Shown here piece by piece: positions 1 through 6,974 of a stretch of 64,000 bases of DNA. Source of the stretch: GCA-002708145 sp045562755 (GTDB lineage Bacteria; Chloroflexota; Dehalococcoidia; Lucifugimonadales; Lucifugimonadaceae); the NCBI GenBank assembly GCA_045562755.1, contig JBJKVF010000006.1, positions 851,017 through 915,016 of the forward strand. Reading direction: 5' to 3'. The translations under genes were made by a program, and so were the position numbers. Numbering within the stretch: position 1 is the stretch's first letter; every line of letters begins with the position of its first letter. The notes beneath the pieces were generated by a model. That model was not told where the DNA came from. It saw only the letters and a program-made list of their open reading frames with translations, and searched no databases.

Positions 1-1
1 A

Positions 2-691
2 GCAGGATGTGGGTATTATGCAATGATGGCAGCAGAGCAAGGAATGATTGGTCACTGTATGACTGCTGGTGGAGCATTAAACACTGTTCCAACATTTGGA
101 TCAAAACCTCTATTAGGTACAAATCCTATTGCTTGGGCAGCTCCAGCTAAATCAATGCCTTATTTTTTATTCGATATAGCAACTACTCAGGTAGCTGGCA
201 ACAAAATTACTCTAGCTAATCGCACAGGGGCAAAACTAGCACCTGGCTGGATTTCAGATACTAATGGAAACCCTATAATGGAAGAAGTACATCCACCTGA
301 AAAATATCATTTATTACATATTGGAGGAACCAGAGAAAATGGTTCTCACAAAGGATATAGTTTGGGTCTAATGAATGAAATAATTTGTAATGAATTATCC
401 GGATGGGGGCCTGGTCCTGTTCATAAAAATAACGGTGGACATTTTTTTCAAGCCTATGACATTGATGCTTTCACAGATAAAACAAAATTTTTATTAGACA
501 TGGATGATTTGCTGAAACATATAATAAATGTTCCTCCATCTGAAGGACATGAAAGAGTTATTTATGCTGGCCTTGAGGAACAAGAAGAAGTACAAAAGAG
601 ATCAAAGGAAGGGATACCTTATCATAAAGAGGTAATTAATTGGTTTGAAACATATTGTGAAGAATCAAATATTGAATGTAAATTAAGGTAA
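2..691 (+). CDS. Ldh2/malate-type dehydrogenase, 5' truncated by window edge
   Basis: NAD(P)-dependent oxidoreductase of the Ldh_2 (malate/L-lactate/ureidoglycolate dehydrogenase) family, acting on a 2-hydroxy acid. The frame is open from base 2, so the N-terminal part lies outside the window; the first in-frame ATG at 23 is internal. Family features seen are the GYYAMMAAEQGMIG segment, GSKPLLGTNPIAWAAP with the nucleotide-binding region, and GSHKGYSLGL near the C-terminus. The substrate cannot be told from sequence. The gene faces the HpcH aldolase at 699, with 7 nt between the stops. Family call is firm; substrate is open. Confidence 0.85.
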   Translation, partial: AGCGYYAMMAAEQGMIGHCMTAGGALNTVPTFGSKPLLGTNPIAWAAPAKSMPYFLFDIATTQVAGNKITLANRTGAKLAPGWISDTNGNPIMEEVHPPEKYHLLHIGGTRENGSHKGYSLGLMNEIICNELSGWGPGPVHKNNGGHFFQAYDIDAFTDKTKFLLDMDDLLKHIINVPPSEGHERVIYAGLEEQEEVQKRSKEGIPYHKEVINWFETYCEESNIECKLR

Positions 692-698
692 AGGATAT

Positions 699-1586
699 TT
701 ATACAGGCATTTGCCTGTTCGTATGTTTACGACCAACTTCGGCAGTATCTTTTCTGCCTCCAGAGATAATATTTACACCTTCATCAATTTTATCGTTTAT
801 ATCATCTGGCGAAGCTCCTCCAAGAAAATATTTTCCATTATTTTCACATGCTTCTTTTACTCTTTCTCTAGCCTCTATAATTCTAGGATCTAAAGGTTTA
901 TTGGGGTCTCTTTTTATTCCATATGACATGTGACCATCTCCAGGACCAAATTCAGCAAAACCTATTCCTGGTACTGTTAAGATTTGTTCGCAATTAGCTA
1001 CCCCTTTTACGCTTTCTATTTTTATTCCAAGAAGTAGTTCTCCTTCAGGATTTAAGGGCCACGGGTCACATTTTGAAATATAAGTTTCTTCAGGGTTAAT
1101 ATCCCATACTTTAGCTGCAGTAGTGTGTCCTCCAACACCTCTTCTTCCTCTATCTAATCCATATCCAACTCCAAGTATATTAATAGGATATCTACATGAT
1201 TCAACAAAAGCTCTTACAGCATCAGGACTTTCAGCCTGACATAATAAAATTCCATGAATACCTCTAGCAAGTAGCATTCGAAATTGCCAAGCATTATATT
1301 TAACAATATTTTCAGAGCTACCTTCTACAGGGGCTTCTACTATTATGGCTGGAGTTCTATGCCCACTTGATGTTGGGCCTCCATCTATAAGACCTTTTAT
1401 ATAATTGTCTAAGCCAGGCATATCAAATGCTCCGTGTTCCATCCCTATATTTATATAATCAGCCCAAGTTTTAGCGTCAATAATTCCTTGTTCATAAGTT
1501 AGAACATGCCCTGAATGTGCTCCTGTGTAATACACAGTTTCTTTTGATTCTAATAATTCTATTACTTTATTTATTCTTTTAGTCAT
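699..1586 (-). CDS. HpcH/HpaI aldolase-family protein
   Basis: Class II pyruvate-type aldolase fold (HpcH/HpaI, PEP/pyruvate TIM barrel), 295 aa. Expected role is cleavage of 2-keto-3-deoxy or 4-hydroxy-2-oxo acids to pyruvate plus an aldehyde. Visible elements are the metal-site segment LLCQAESPDAV, a glycine-rich EFGPGDGHMSYG near residue 215, and a C-terminal stretch GGASPDDINDKIDEG. Residues around the metal site differ from canonical HpaI (compare the second copy at 55040), so the substrate is uncertain. ATG start with no clear Shine-Dalgarno; an AT-rich -10-like TATAAA sits about 20 nt upstream, suggesting a short leader. Confidence 0.8.
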   Translation of the reverse strand: MTKRINKVIELLESKETVYYTGAHSGHVLTYEQGIIDAKTWADYINIGMEHGAFDMPGLDNYIKGLIDGGPTSSGHRTPAIIVEAPVEGSSENIVKYNAWQFRMLLARGIHGILLCQAESPDAVRAFVESCRYPINILGVGYGLDRGRRGVGGHTTAAKVWDINPEETYISKCDPWPLNPEGELLLGIKIESVKGVANCEQILTVPGIGFAEFGPGDGHMSYGIKRDPNKPLDPRIIEARERVKEACENNGKYFLGGASPDDINDKIDEGVNIISGGRKDTAEVGRKHTNRQMPV

Positions 1587-1633
1587 AATTTTTTTCTAAG
1601 TGTTTATATATTTGTTTGTATAATAACATTGAT

Positions 1634-1810
1634 ATGTTAAAAAATAATGTGTTAGAGCATATAAATCTTATTCATGGGGCTTTGGGAGCCTATGATGAAC
1701 TTATTGTTTTTATTTTAATTCTGCTTTTATTAGGATGGCTTGCTTACAAATCATGGAAAGCAACCAAAGAAAAAGATAGAAAAAAAAATAATAAGATAGA
1801 AAAAAAGTAA
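1634..1810 (+). CDS. small single-pass membrane protein, unknown
   Basis: Unrecognised 58-aa protein if started at the ATG at 1634; an in-frame TTG at 1616 would add six residues. It has a short N-terminal segment, one clear hydrophobic helix (about residues 20-40, VFILILLLLGWLAY) and a strongly basic Lys/Arg-rich tail of about 20 residues, giving a type with cytoplasmic positive C-terminus. It sits in the gap between the divergent aldolase and the convergent CaiB gene, one base short of the latter's stop. The lysine-rich tail may in part reflect low G+C. It could be a real membrane peptide or a chance ORF. Confidence 0.45.
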   Translation: MLKNNVLEHINLIHGALGAYDELIVFILILLLLGWLAYKSWKATKEKDRKKNNKIEKK

Positions 1811-1811
1811 T

Positions 1812-3038
1812 CTAATTTTGTGTAATTACATCTTTATCGATAAAACTTTTAATTGATTCTTTATCATATCCATATTCCTCTAAAATTTCAGTAGAATGCT
1901 CTCCTAAAATAGGAGCAGGTTTAGTAATTCTGCCTGGAGTTTTATAGAGTTTTGGAGAGACTCCAATATTGTCAATTTTTCCTGCTGTTGGATGTTCAAG
2001 ACTGACTCTCATATTTCTTGCAATTACCTGTGGGTCACTCCATGCATCTTCGATATTATTTATTGGACCACATGGAACTCCAAAATCATCTAATTTTTCT
2101 AGCCAGTGGTTTGAGTTTTTTGTAGACAAAGTTTTTTCAAGCTCTTTTTCTAATTGTTCTCTGTTAGTTAATCTACTTGCATTATCAATAAAATTTTTGT
2201 TTTCTATTAGGTCTTTTCTATCAATAGCATTACATAATCTTTCATAATTTGATTGATTTGGAGCGCCTATATTTATATATCCATCAATGGTTTTAAGTGC
2301 CTGATATGGAGCGGATAACCTATGAGAAGAACCTAGAGGTTCAGGAATTTCTTTTGTAGCAAAATAGCTACTGGATTCCCAAACTGTATATGCAAGAGCG
2401 GATTCTAATAATGAAACTTCAAGAAATTGCCCTTCGCCAGACTTTAGCATATGGATATAAGCTGTCAATATGGAATAAGTTGCAAACATTCCAGCATTCA
2501 TATCTGCTATAGGAACACCTATCTTAATAGGTGGAGAATTTGGCACTCCAGTGATACTCATTAATCCACTCATACCCTGTGCAACTAGGTCAAAACCTCC
2601 CCTTTCTGCATAAGGTCCAGTTCTTCCAAAACCAGAAATTGAGCAATAGATAATTTTAGGATTAATTTTTTTTAGATCTTCATATCCTAATCCAAGTTTA
2701 TCCATAACTCCAGTCCTGTAATTTTCTATTATTACAGTAGAATTTTTAGCTAATGTTTTCATTATTTCAACACCATGATTATTCTTAAAATCTACAACTA
2801 TACTTCTTTTATTTCTATTCATGGCTAAAAAAGCAGCTGATTCATCATTTATAAATGGTGGGCCAAATCGACGTGTATCGTCTCCGCCAGATGGTTTTTC
2901 TACCTTGATTATGTTGGCTCCCATGTCAGAAAGAAGCATACTGCAAAAAGGTCCTGCGAGTATTTGAGAACAGTCAAGAACTGTAATGTCGCTTAATGCC
3001 TCAGGCATATCAATATGATTTGTTGGTAAATTAAACAT
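1812..3038 (-). CDS. CaiB/BaiF family CoA-transferase
   Basis: Class III CoA-transferase, 408 aa, typical family length, moving CoA between an acyl-CoA donor and a carboxylic acid. Diagnostic pieces are the N-terminal LDCSQILAGPFCSMLLSDMGA, VEKPSGGDDTRRFGPP, the RNKRSIVVDFKN stretch, and SGFGRTGPYAERGGFDLVAQG (the catalytic Asp lies in this region in the family). The C-terminal third carries the VPCGPINNIEDAWSDPQV signature. The acid used is not predictable. It is divergent from the SDR gene at 3116, with a 77-nt shared promoter region. Together with neighbours it suggests hydroxy/keto-acid and CoA-ester catabolism. Confidence 0.92.
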   Translation of the reverse strand: MFNLPTNHIDMPEALSDITVLDCSQILAGPFCSMLLSDMGANIIKVEKPSGGDDTRRFGPPFINDESAAFLAMNRNKRSIVVDFKNNHGVEIMKTLAKNSTVIIENYRTGVMDKLGLGYEDLKKINPKIIYCSISGFGRTGPYAERGGFDLVAQGMSGLMSITGVPNSPPIKIGVPIADMNAGMFATYSILTAYIHMLKSGEGQFLEVSLLESALAYTVWESSSYFATKEIPEPLGSSHRLSAPYQALKTIDGYINIGAPNQSNYERLCNAIDRKDLIENKNFIDNASRLTNREQLEKELEKTLSTKNSNHWLEKLDDFGVPCGPINNIEDAWSDPQVIARNMRVSLEHPTAGKIDNIGVSPKLYKTPGRITKPAPILGEHSTEILEEYGYDKESIKSFIDKDVITQN

Positions 3039-3104
3039 TTGTATATTTATAATTTTTAATTTTAGCTTATGATATTATATTATAACTTGTTATATAAAAA
3101 ATCT

Positions 3105-3109
3105 AGGAG
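3105..3109 (+). promoter_or_regulatory. Shine-Dalgarno of the SDR gene
   Basis: AGGAG six bases before the ATG at 3116. It is one of the clearer ribosome binding sites in a window where many genes show none, and it fixes the SDR start. Confidence 0.7.
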
Positions 3110-3115
3110 ATAAAA

Positions 3116-3880
3116 ATGTTTGACTTAAGTGATAAAACGGCATTAATTACAGGTGGCAATGGAGGAATTGGGTTAGGTATAGCAGAGGGTTACTTAAGAT
3201 TCGGTGCATCACTAATTATTGTTGGCCGAAATGAAGAAAAAAATGAAGAGAGTAGAGCGTATCTAACAAAAAAATTTCCTGAAAGTAAGCTCTCTTTTTT
3301 TATATGTGATATAACCGAAGTGAAATCTGTAGATGCAATGTTTAGAGAAATTTATAAAGAATACAAACATCTTGATATCTTAGTAAATAATGCCGGCATA
3401 AATATTAGAGCCACAGAACCTCAAGAGCTTTCATTTGAAGATTGGTCAAATGTTATATCTACAAATTTATCGAGCATGCACATTATGTCCAGCAAAGTTG
3501 TAGAAGGGATGAAAAAAAATGGTTCTGGCAAAATAATTAATATTGGTTCTATGTTATCTATTTTTGGTTCTACTTATGGTTCTGCTTATGCAGCTAGTAA
3601 AGGTGGAGTAGTACAGTATACTAAAAGTTGTGCTGACGGTTGGAGTAAGGATAATATTCAAGTCAATGCAATATTACCTGGATGGATTGTAACAGCAATG
3701 ACTGAAAAATTTCGTATAACATATCCTGAAAGGCATGCGTTAATTGAGCCTAGAACTCCTGCTGGTAGATGGGGTACACCAAATGATTTAGCTGGTACAG
3801 CGATTTTTTTAGCCTCTGAAGCATCTCAATTTGTATCAGGGGTTTCTATACCAGTTGATGGTGGTTACAGTATTAGATAG
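3116..3880 (+). CDS. SDR-family NAD(P)-dependent oxidoreductase
   Basis: Classical short-chain dehydrogenase, 254 aa. The cofactor loop TGGNGGIGLGIA is at residues 12-23, NNAG at about 90, catalytic Ser in INIGSML at about 142, and YAASKGG (Tyr and Lys of the YxxxK motif) at about 156-160. The C-terminal VSGVSIPVDGGYSIR is standard. Sequence flavour is that of gluconate 5-dehydrogenase or 2-deoxy-gluconate 3-dehydrogenase relatives, but the substrate is not determinable. A good SD (AGGAG) precedes the ATG. The next gene downstream on this strand is the foreign-looking nucleoside hydrolase, 58 nt away. Confidence 0.9.
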   Translation: MFDLSDKTALITGGNGGIGLGIAEGYLRFGASLIIVGRNEEKNEESRAYLTKKFPESKLSFFICDITEVKSVDAMFREIYKEYKHLDILVNNAGINIRATEPQELSFEDWSNVISTNLSSMHIMSSKVVEGMKKNGSGKIINIGSMLSIFGSTYGSAYAASKGGVVQYTKSCADGWSKDNIQVNAILPGWIVTAMTEKFRITYPERHALIEPRTPAGRWGTPNDLAGTAIFLASEASQFVSGVSIPVDGGYSIR

Positions 3881-3936
3881 TTTTATTTATAAAATTTTTT
3901 TCCTCTATACTACCTCAGCAATTCATAGGGATCTCT
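3881..3936 (-). repeat. Degenerate copy of the 3' end of orn (left repeat)
   Basis: This 56-bp stretch, immediately after the SDR stop, aligns to 4914-4968 at the end of the intact orn gene at about 39 of 55 positions with one single-base gap. Read on the minus strand it gives RDPYELLR-stop-YRGKK against RDSINELKWYREKF of orn, in frame over 12 codons, with a TGG-to-TAG change and several third-position differences (GAT/GAC, CTG/CTA). It is therefore a decayed orn C-terminal coding remnant. Together with the intact copy it flanks the nucleoside hydrolase as an imperfect direct repeat. Confidence 0.65.
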
Positions 3937-3938
3937 GA

Positions 3939-4862
3939 ATGAAAATTTCAAATAGAAAGCGTCTACAATTATTACATCCTCGAGTAGGTAAATTAAGAGT
4001 GGTAATGGACACCGACGCTTATAACGAAATAGATGATCAATTTGCGATTGTCCAAATGATGTTATCTTATAAACGTCTCTCAGTAGAGGCAATCTATGCG
4101 GCTCCCTTTTATAATTTTCGTTCAAAGAACCCACAAGACGGAATGGAAAAAAGCTATGAAGAAATTTTGCGTCTTTTGGATCGATTGAAAATTGATGCCG
4201 ATAGTATGGTCTACCGAGGTGTGGGGCAATACGTTGGGGTAGAAAAAAAATACAAACATGCCCCAGCGGTTGATAATTTAATTTTACGGGCCCGGGCAGG
4301 GTCACCCGAAGATCCCCTTTACGTGATTGCAATCGCAGCAATTAGTAATGTTGTTTCTGCAATTTTGAAAGCACCTGACATCATCGACCGAATTGTGGTA
4401 GTTTGGCTAGGTGGACATAGTCTGAATTGGCCTCATACAAGTGAATTTAATCTGAAGCAGGACATTGGTGGAGCGCAGGCGCTTTTAGATAGTGGTGCGC
4501 CAGTAGTGTTAGTTCCCTGCATGGGTGTTACATCCCATCTGCATAGTTCTGTTCCAGAGATTGAGCGTTACGTCGAACCACAAGGTGAAATTGGTGCTTT
4601 TTTGGCAAAGCGTTTCAAAAATTATAGCGATAAGCATAAAGGCTGGTCTAAGGAAATATGGGACATGGCAGCAGTTGCCTGGGTGCTAAACGAAGAGTGG
4701 GCACCTAGTCATATTATTTCGTCTCCAATCTTGACGGAACAGGCAACATGGAGTTTTGATCAGTCTCGACACCTGATACGGTATGTTCATCAAATTGATC
4801 GCGATGCAATAATGAAGGATTTCTTTGAAAAATTGGAAGTTTTTTCTGGAGAATGCTCATAG
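3939..4862 (+). CDS. Nucleoside hydrolase (IUNH family), foreign composition
   Basis: Inosine-uridine-preferring nucleoside hydrolase fold, 307 aa, splitting the N-glycosidic bond of ribonucleosides in salvage. The metal-binding N-terminal motif DTDAYNEIDDQFA is at residues 24-36 (Asp24, Asp26, Asp32, Asp33). A SEFNLKQDIGGAQ segment matches the family's E-F-N...D region, and WDMAAVAWVL near residue 247 carries the late metal Asp. The gene is visibly richer in G+C than its neighbours (for example 30 of 60 bases G or C at 4441-4500, against 14 of 60 at 5521-5580) and uses codons such as CCC, GGG and CGG that are rare nearby. It is flanked by an orn-end duplication. SD-like AGGGA lies 8 nt before the ATG. 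Horizontal acquisition is inferred. Confidence 0.85.
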   Translation: MKISNRKRLQLLHPRVGKLRVVMDTDAYNEIDDQFAIVQMMLSYKRLSVEAIYAAPFYNFRSKNPQDGMEKSYEEILRLLDRLKIDADSMVYRGVGQYVGVEKKYKHAPAVDNLILRARAGSPEDPLYVIAIAAISNVVSAILKAPDIIDRIVVVWLGGHSLNWPHTSEFNLKQDIGGAQALLDSGAPVVLVPCMGVTSHLHSSVPEIERYVEPQGEIGAFLAKRFKNYSDKHKGWSKEIWDMAAVAWVLNEEWAPSHIISSPILTEQATWSFDQSRHLIRYVHQIDRDAIMKDFFEKLEVFSGECS

Positions 4863-4905
4863 GTCCGTATTCTGTAAAACCTTATTTGCGATGTTGACTA
4901 TAATA

Positions 4906-5457
4906 TCAGATATTTTTATTTATAAAAAATTTTTCTCTATACCACTTTAGCTCATTTATACTGTCTCTTATATCTAAGAGTGCAAGATGAGAACTATTCT
5001 TTTCTTCATAATAACCTTCTGCTGGATACCATTTAGTGATAATTTCTTTTAGAGTAGAAACATCTATCATACGGTAATATAAATATCCTTCCAAAATGGG
5101 CATTTCTTTCCTTAGAAATTTTCTATCAACCCAAATTGAATTTCCACATAAAATTGCTTGATTTTTCTCTGAATATTTTTTTAGAAAATTTAAAGTTGTT
5201 TTTTCAGCTTTTTTAATATCTATTTTAGAGTCCTTTACTCTTTTCAAAAGTCCTGATTTTTTATGTTGTTTTGCAGGCCAGCTTTCCATGTTCGAAAGTT
5301 CTTCATTAGTTCGATTTATAGCAATTTCAGGACCCTCTTTAATGATATTTAAATCATCATCAGTAATTATTGATGCAATTTCGATTATAACCTGATCGTC
5401 TCCAAGTCCTGTCATTTCAAGGTCAAGCCAAAATAGTATTTTTTTATTTTCATTCAT
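4906..5457 (-). CDS. orn: Oligoribonuclease
   Basis: DEDDh 3'-5' exoribonuclease that degrades 2-5 nt RNA fragments and pGpG to mononucleotides; cytoplasmic. The protein is 183 aa, the normal length. Exo I is FWLDLEMTGLG at residues 9-19, a central CGNSIWVDRKFL supplies the second acidic motif, and SSHLALLDIRDSINELKWYR carries the His and Asp of the third motif. The last 18 codons are duplicated in decayed form at 3881-3936. Codon use is native AT-rich. It is divergent from the membrane protein at 5496, with 38 nt between. Confidence 0.95.
   Translation of the reverse strand: MNENKKILFWLDLEMTGLGDDQVIIEIASIITDDDLNIIKEGPEIAINRTNEELSNMESWPAKQHKKSGLLKRVKDSKIDIKKAEKTTLNFLKKYSEKNQAILCGNSIWVDRKFLRKEMPILEGYLYYRMIDVSTLKEIITKWYPAEGYYEEKNSSHLALLDIRDSINELKWYREKFFINKNI
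4914..4968 (-). repeat. Intact orn 3' end (right repeat)
   Basis: The right-hand partner of the imperfect direct repeat bracketing the nucleoside hydrolase, lying within the coding end of orn. See the left copy at 3881. The block TTTTATTTATAAAA is identical in both copies, as is CTCTATAC. Confidence 0.6.
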
Positions 5458-5495
5458 TTTAGTTTTATTTTTTTTATTTATGATACATTATACAA

Positions 5496-6965
5496 ATGGA
5501 GATAAAAAATAATAATATTTCTTTTTATATAATCTTTACAATTCTTGCTTTATTTGTATCAAATAATTTGTATGCACACGGCACAGTAACTAAAGTTGAA
5601 ACTACTTTTCCTTTATGGATATATATTTTGGGAGGAGCATTAACAGTACTTCTTTCATTCCTCATAATTGGATCTTATGGAAGAAATATTCCCGGGTTAA
5701 GAAACTATCAAAAAAAACAAATAAATATTAATATTGAATCAAAATTAATATCTAGGACTGTAATTAATTTTTCAAAAAGTTTTTCAATATTTTTATATTT
5801 ATTAGTTATTGTTTCAGGATTTATTGGCACTTATAATGAAATATATAGTCTATCTTCAGTTTTATTTTGGGTGGTGTTTTGGGCCGGCTTTTCAATTTTA
5901 TGTTCAATATTTGGAAATTTTTGGTATTATATTAATCCTGTAAAAATTCTGTATGATTTTTTTGAAAATTTACTAAATATTTCTGATAAAGATAAATATA
6001 CTTATCCAAAAATTTTAGATTATTGGCCGGCAGTATTTTTATTTTTAATTTTTGCTATTTTTGAATTAATTTTTGATGGCTCGGACAGGCCAAGAAATAT
6101 ATCTTTATTTGTAATTTTCTACTCTATTTTTATTTGGGTTGGAATGTATTTTTACGGGAGTAAAACATGGCTTGAAAAATCAGATATTTTTACAATAGTA
6201 TTCGAGTTATTTTCAAGGCTCTCTTTTATAGAAAAAAGTATTAAGAATAAAAATGCCACTCAAGATGATTTATTTTCTGATAAAACTGTGTCAAACCCCG
6301 ACAATAAATACTTTATAAGATATCCGTCATCAGGATTATTATTTAGCAATAAATTAAGTTTATCTTTGGTTATTTTTATAATACTAGTATTATCAACAGT
6401 AACTTTTGATGGTATATCCATGACTGAAGTGTGGCTTGATATATTGTTGAGATTTGAATATCAATCTTTCATAAGTTACTTTGTAGAAGTTATTGCCTTA
6501 TTAGTATTATTTTTATCCTTTATAATAATATTCTTTTCTTTTTGTAAGCTAATGAAGATTTTTGGAAAATTAAAAATCGGTATTGTTGAAATTGCTACAA
6601 TTTTTGTTATTACATTACTACCTATTGCAGTTGCTTATCACCTGTCCCATTATTTATGGTATTTTATAGTAACTGGTCAAGAAACTATTGCATTATTATC
6701 AGATCCCTTTGGGTATGGTTGGGATTTATTTGGAACATCTAACTTTATTGTTAATAGGGATTTTAATTTAGAGTTAGCTCATTCTATTTCAGTTGGACTA
6801 ATTATACTCGGTCATATAGGTTCAGTTTTCACTTCCCATGTTTATGCTGTGAGATTATCAACTAATGAAAAAGATGCAAATTATAGCCAATTTCCATTTC
6901 TTATTTTGATGATTAGTTATACTATATTGAGTCTATGGATAGTAAGTCAATCATTGACTATTTAA
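5496..6965 (+). CDS. Large multi-pass membrane protein, unknown function
   Basis: A 489-aa integral membrane protein with a plausible signal peptide (hydrophobic residues 9-25, cleavage near LYA-HG) followed by about ten hydrophobic helices, the first at WIYILGGALTVLLSFLIIG. Lengthy hydrophilic stretches lie near residues 230-275. It resembles bacterial membrane proteins that databases often label fenitrothion hydrolase after one Burkholderia enzyme; that label is from memory and should not be taken as function. No catalytic motif is recognisable. ATG start with a TATGAT -10-like box only 11 nt upstream and no SD. It is followed 9 nt later by the UMF1 transporter, probably one transcript. Confidence 0.7.
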   Translation: MEIKNNNISFYIIFTILALFVSNNLYAHGTVTKVETTFPLWIYILGGALTVLLSFLIIGSYGRNIPGLRNYQKKQININIESKLISRTVINFSKSFSIFLYLLVIVSGFIGTYNEIYSLSSVLFWVVFWAGFSILCSIFGNFWYYINPVKILYDFFENLLNISDKDKYTYPKILDYWPAVFLFLIFAIFELIFDGSDRPRNISLFVIFYSIFIWVGMYFYGSKTWLEKSDIFTIVFELFSRLSFIEKSIKNKNATQDDLFSDKTVSNPDNKYFIRYPSSGLLFSNKLSLSLVIFIILVLSTVTFDGISMTEVWLDILLRFEYQSFISYFVEVIALLVLFLSFIIIFFSFCKLMKIFGKLKIGIVEIATIFVITLLPIAVAYHLSHYLWYFIVTGQETIALLSDPFGYGWDLFGTSNFIVNRDFNLELAHSISVGLIILGHIGSVFTSHVYAVRLSTNEKDANYSQFPFLILMISYTILSLWIVSQSLTI

Positions 6966-6974
6966 TATTAAAAT

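Noticed and set aside
3910..4341. 143-codon ORF on the minus strand under the nucleoside hydrolase
   Set aside because: It is antisense to a clear enzyme and its only conserved-looking part is the orn remnant at its end; the length reflects the higher G+C of the foreign gene.
3881..4968. Transposon or integron explanation for the foreign gene
   Set aside because: No transposase or integrase, no terminal inverted repeats and no attC-like structure; the flanking repeat is coding sequence from orn, which fits homologous or illegitimate recombination better.
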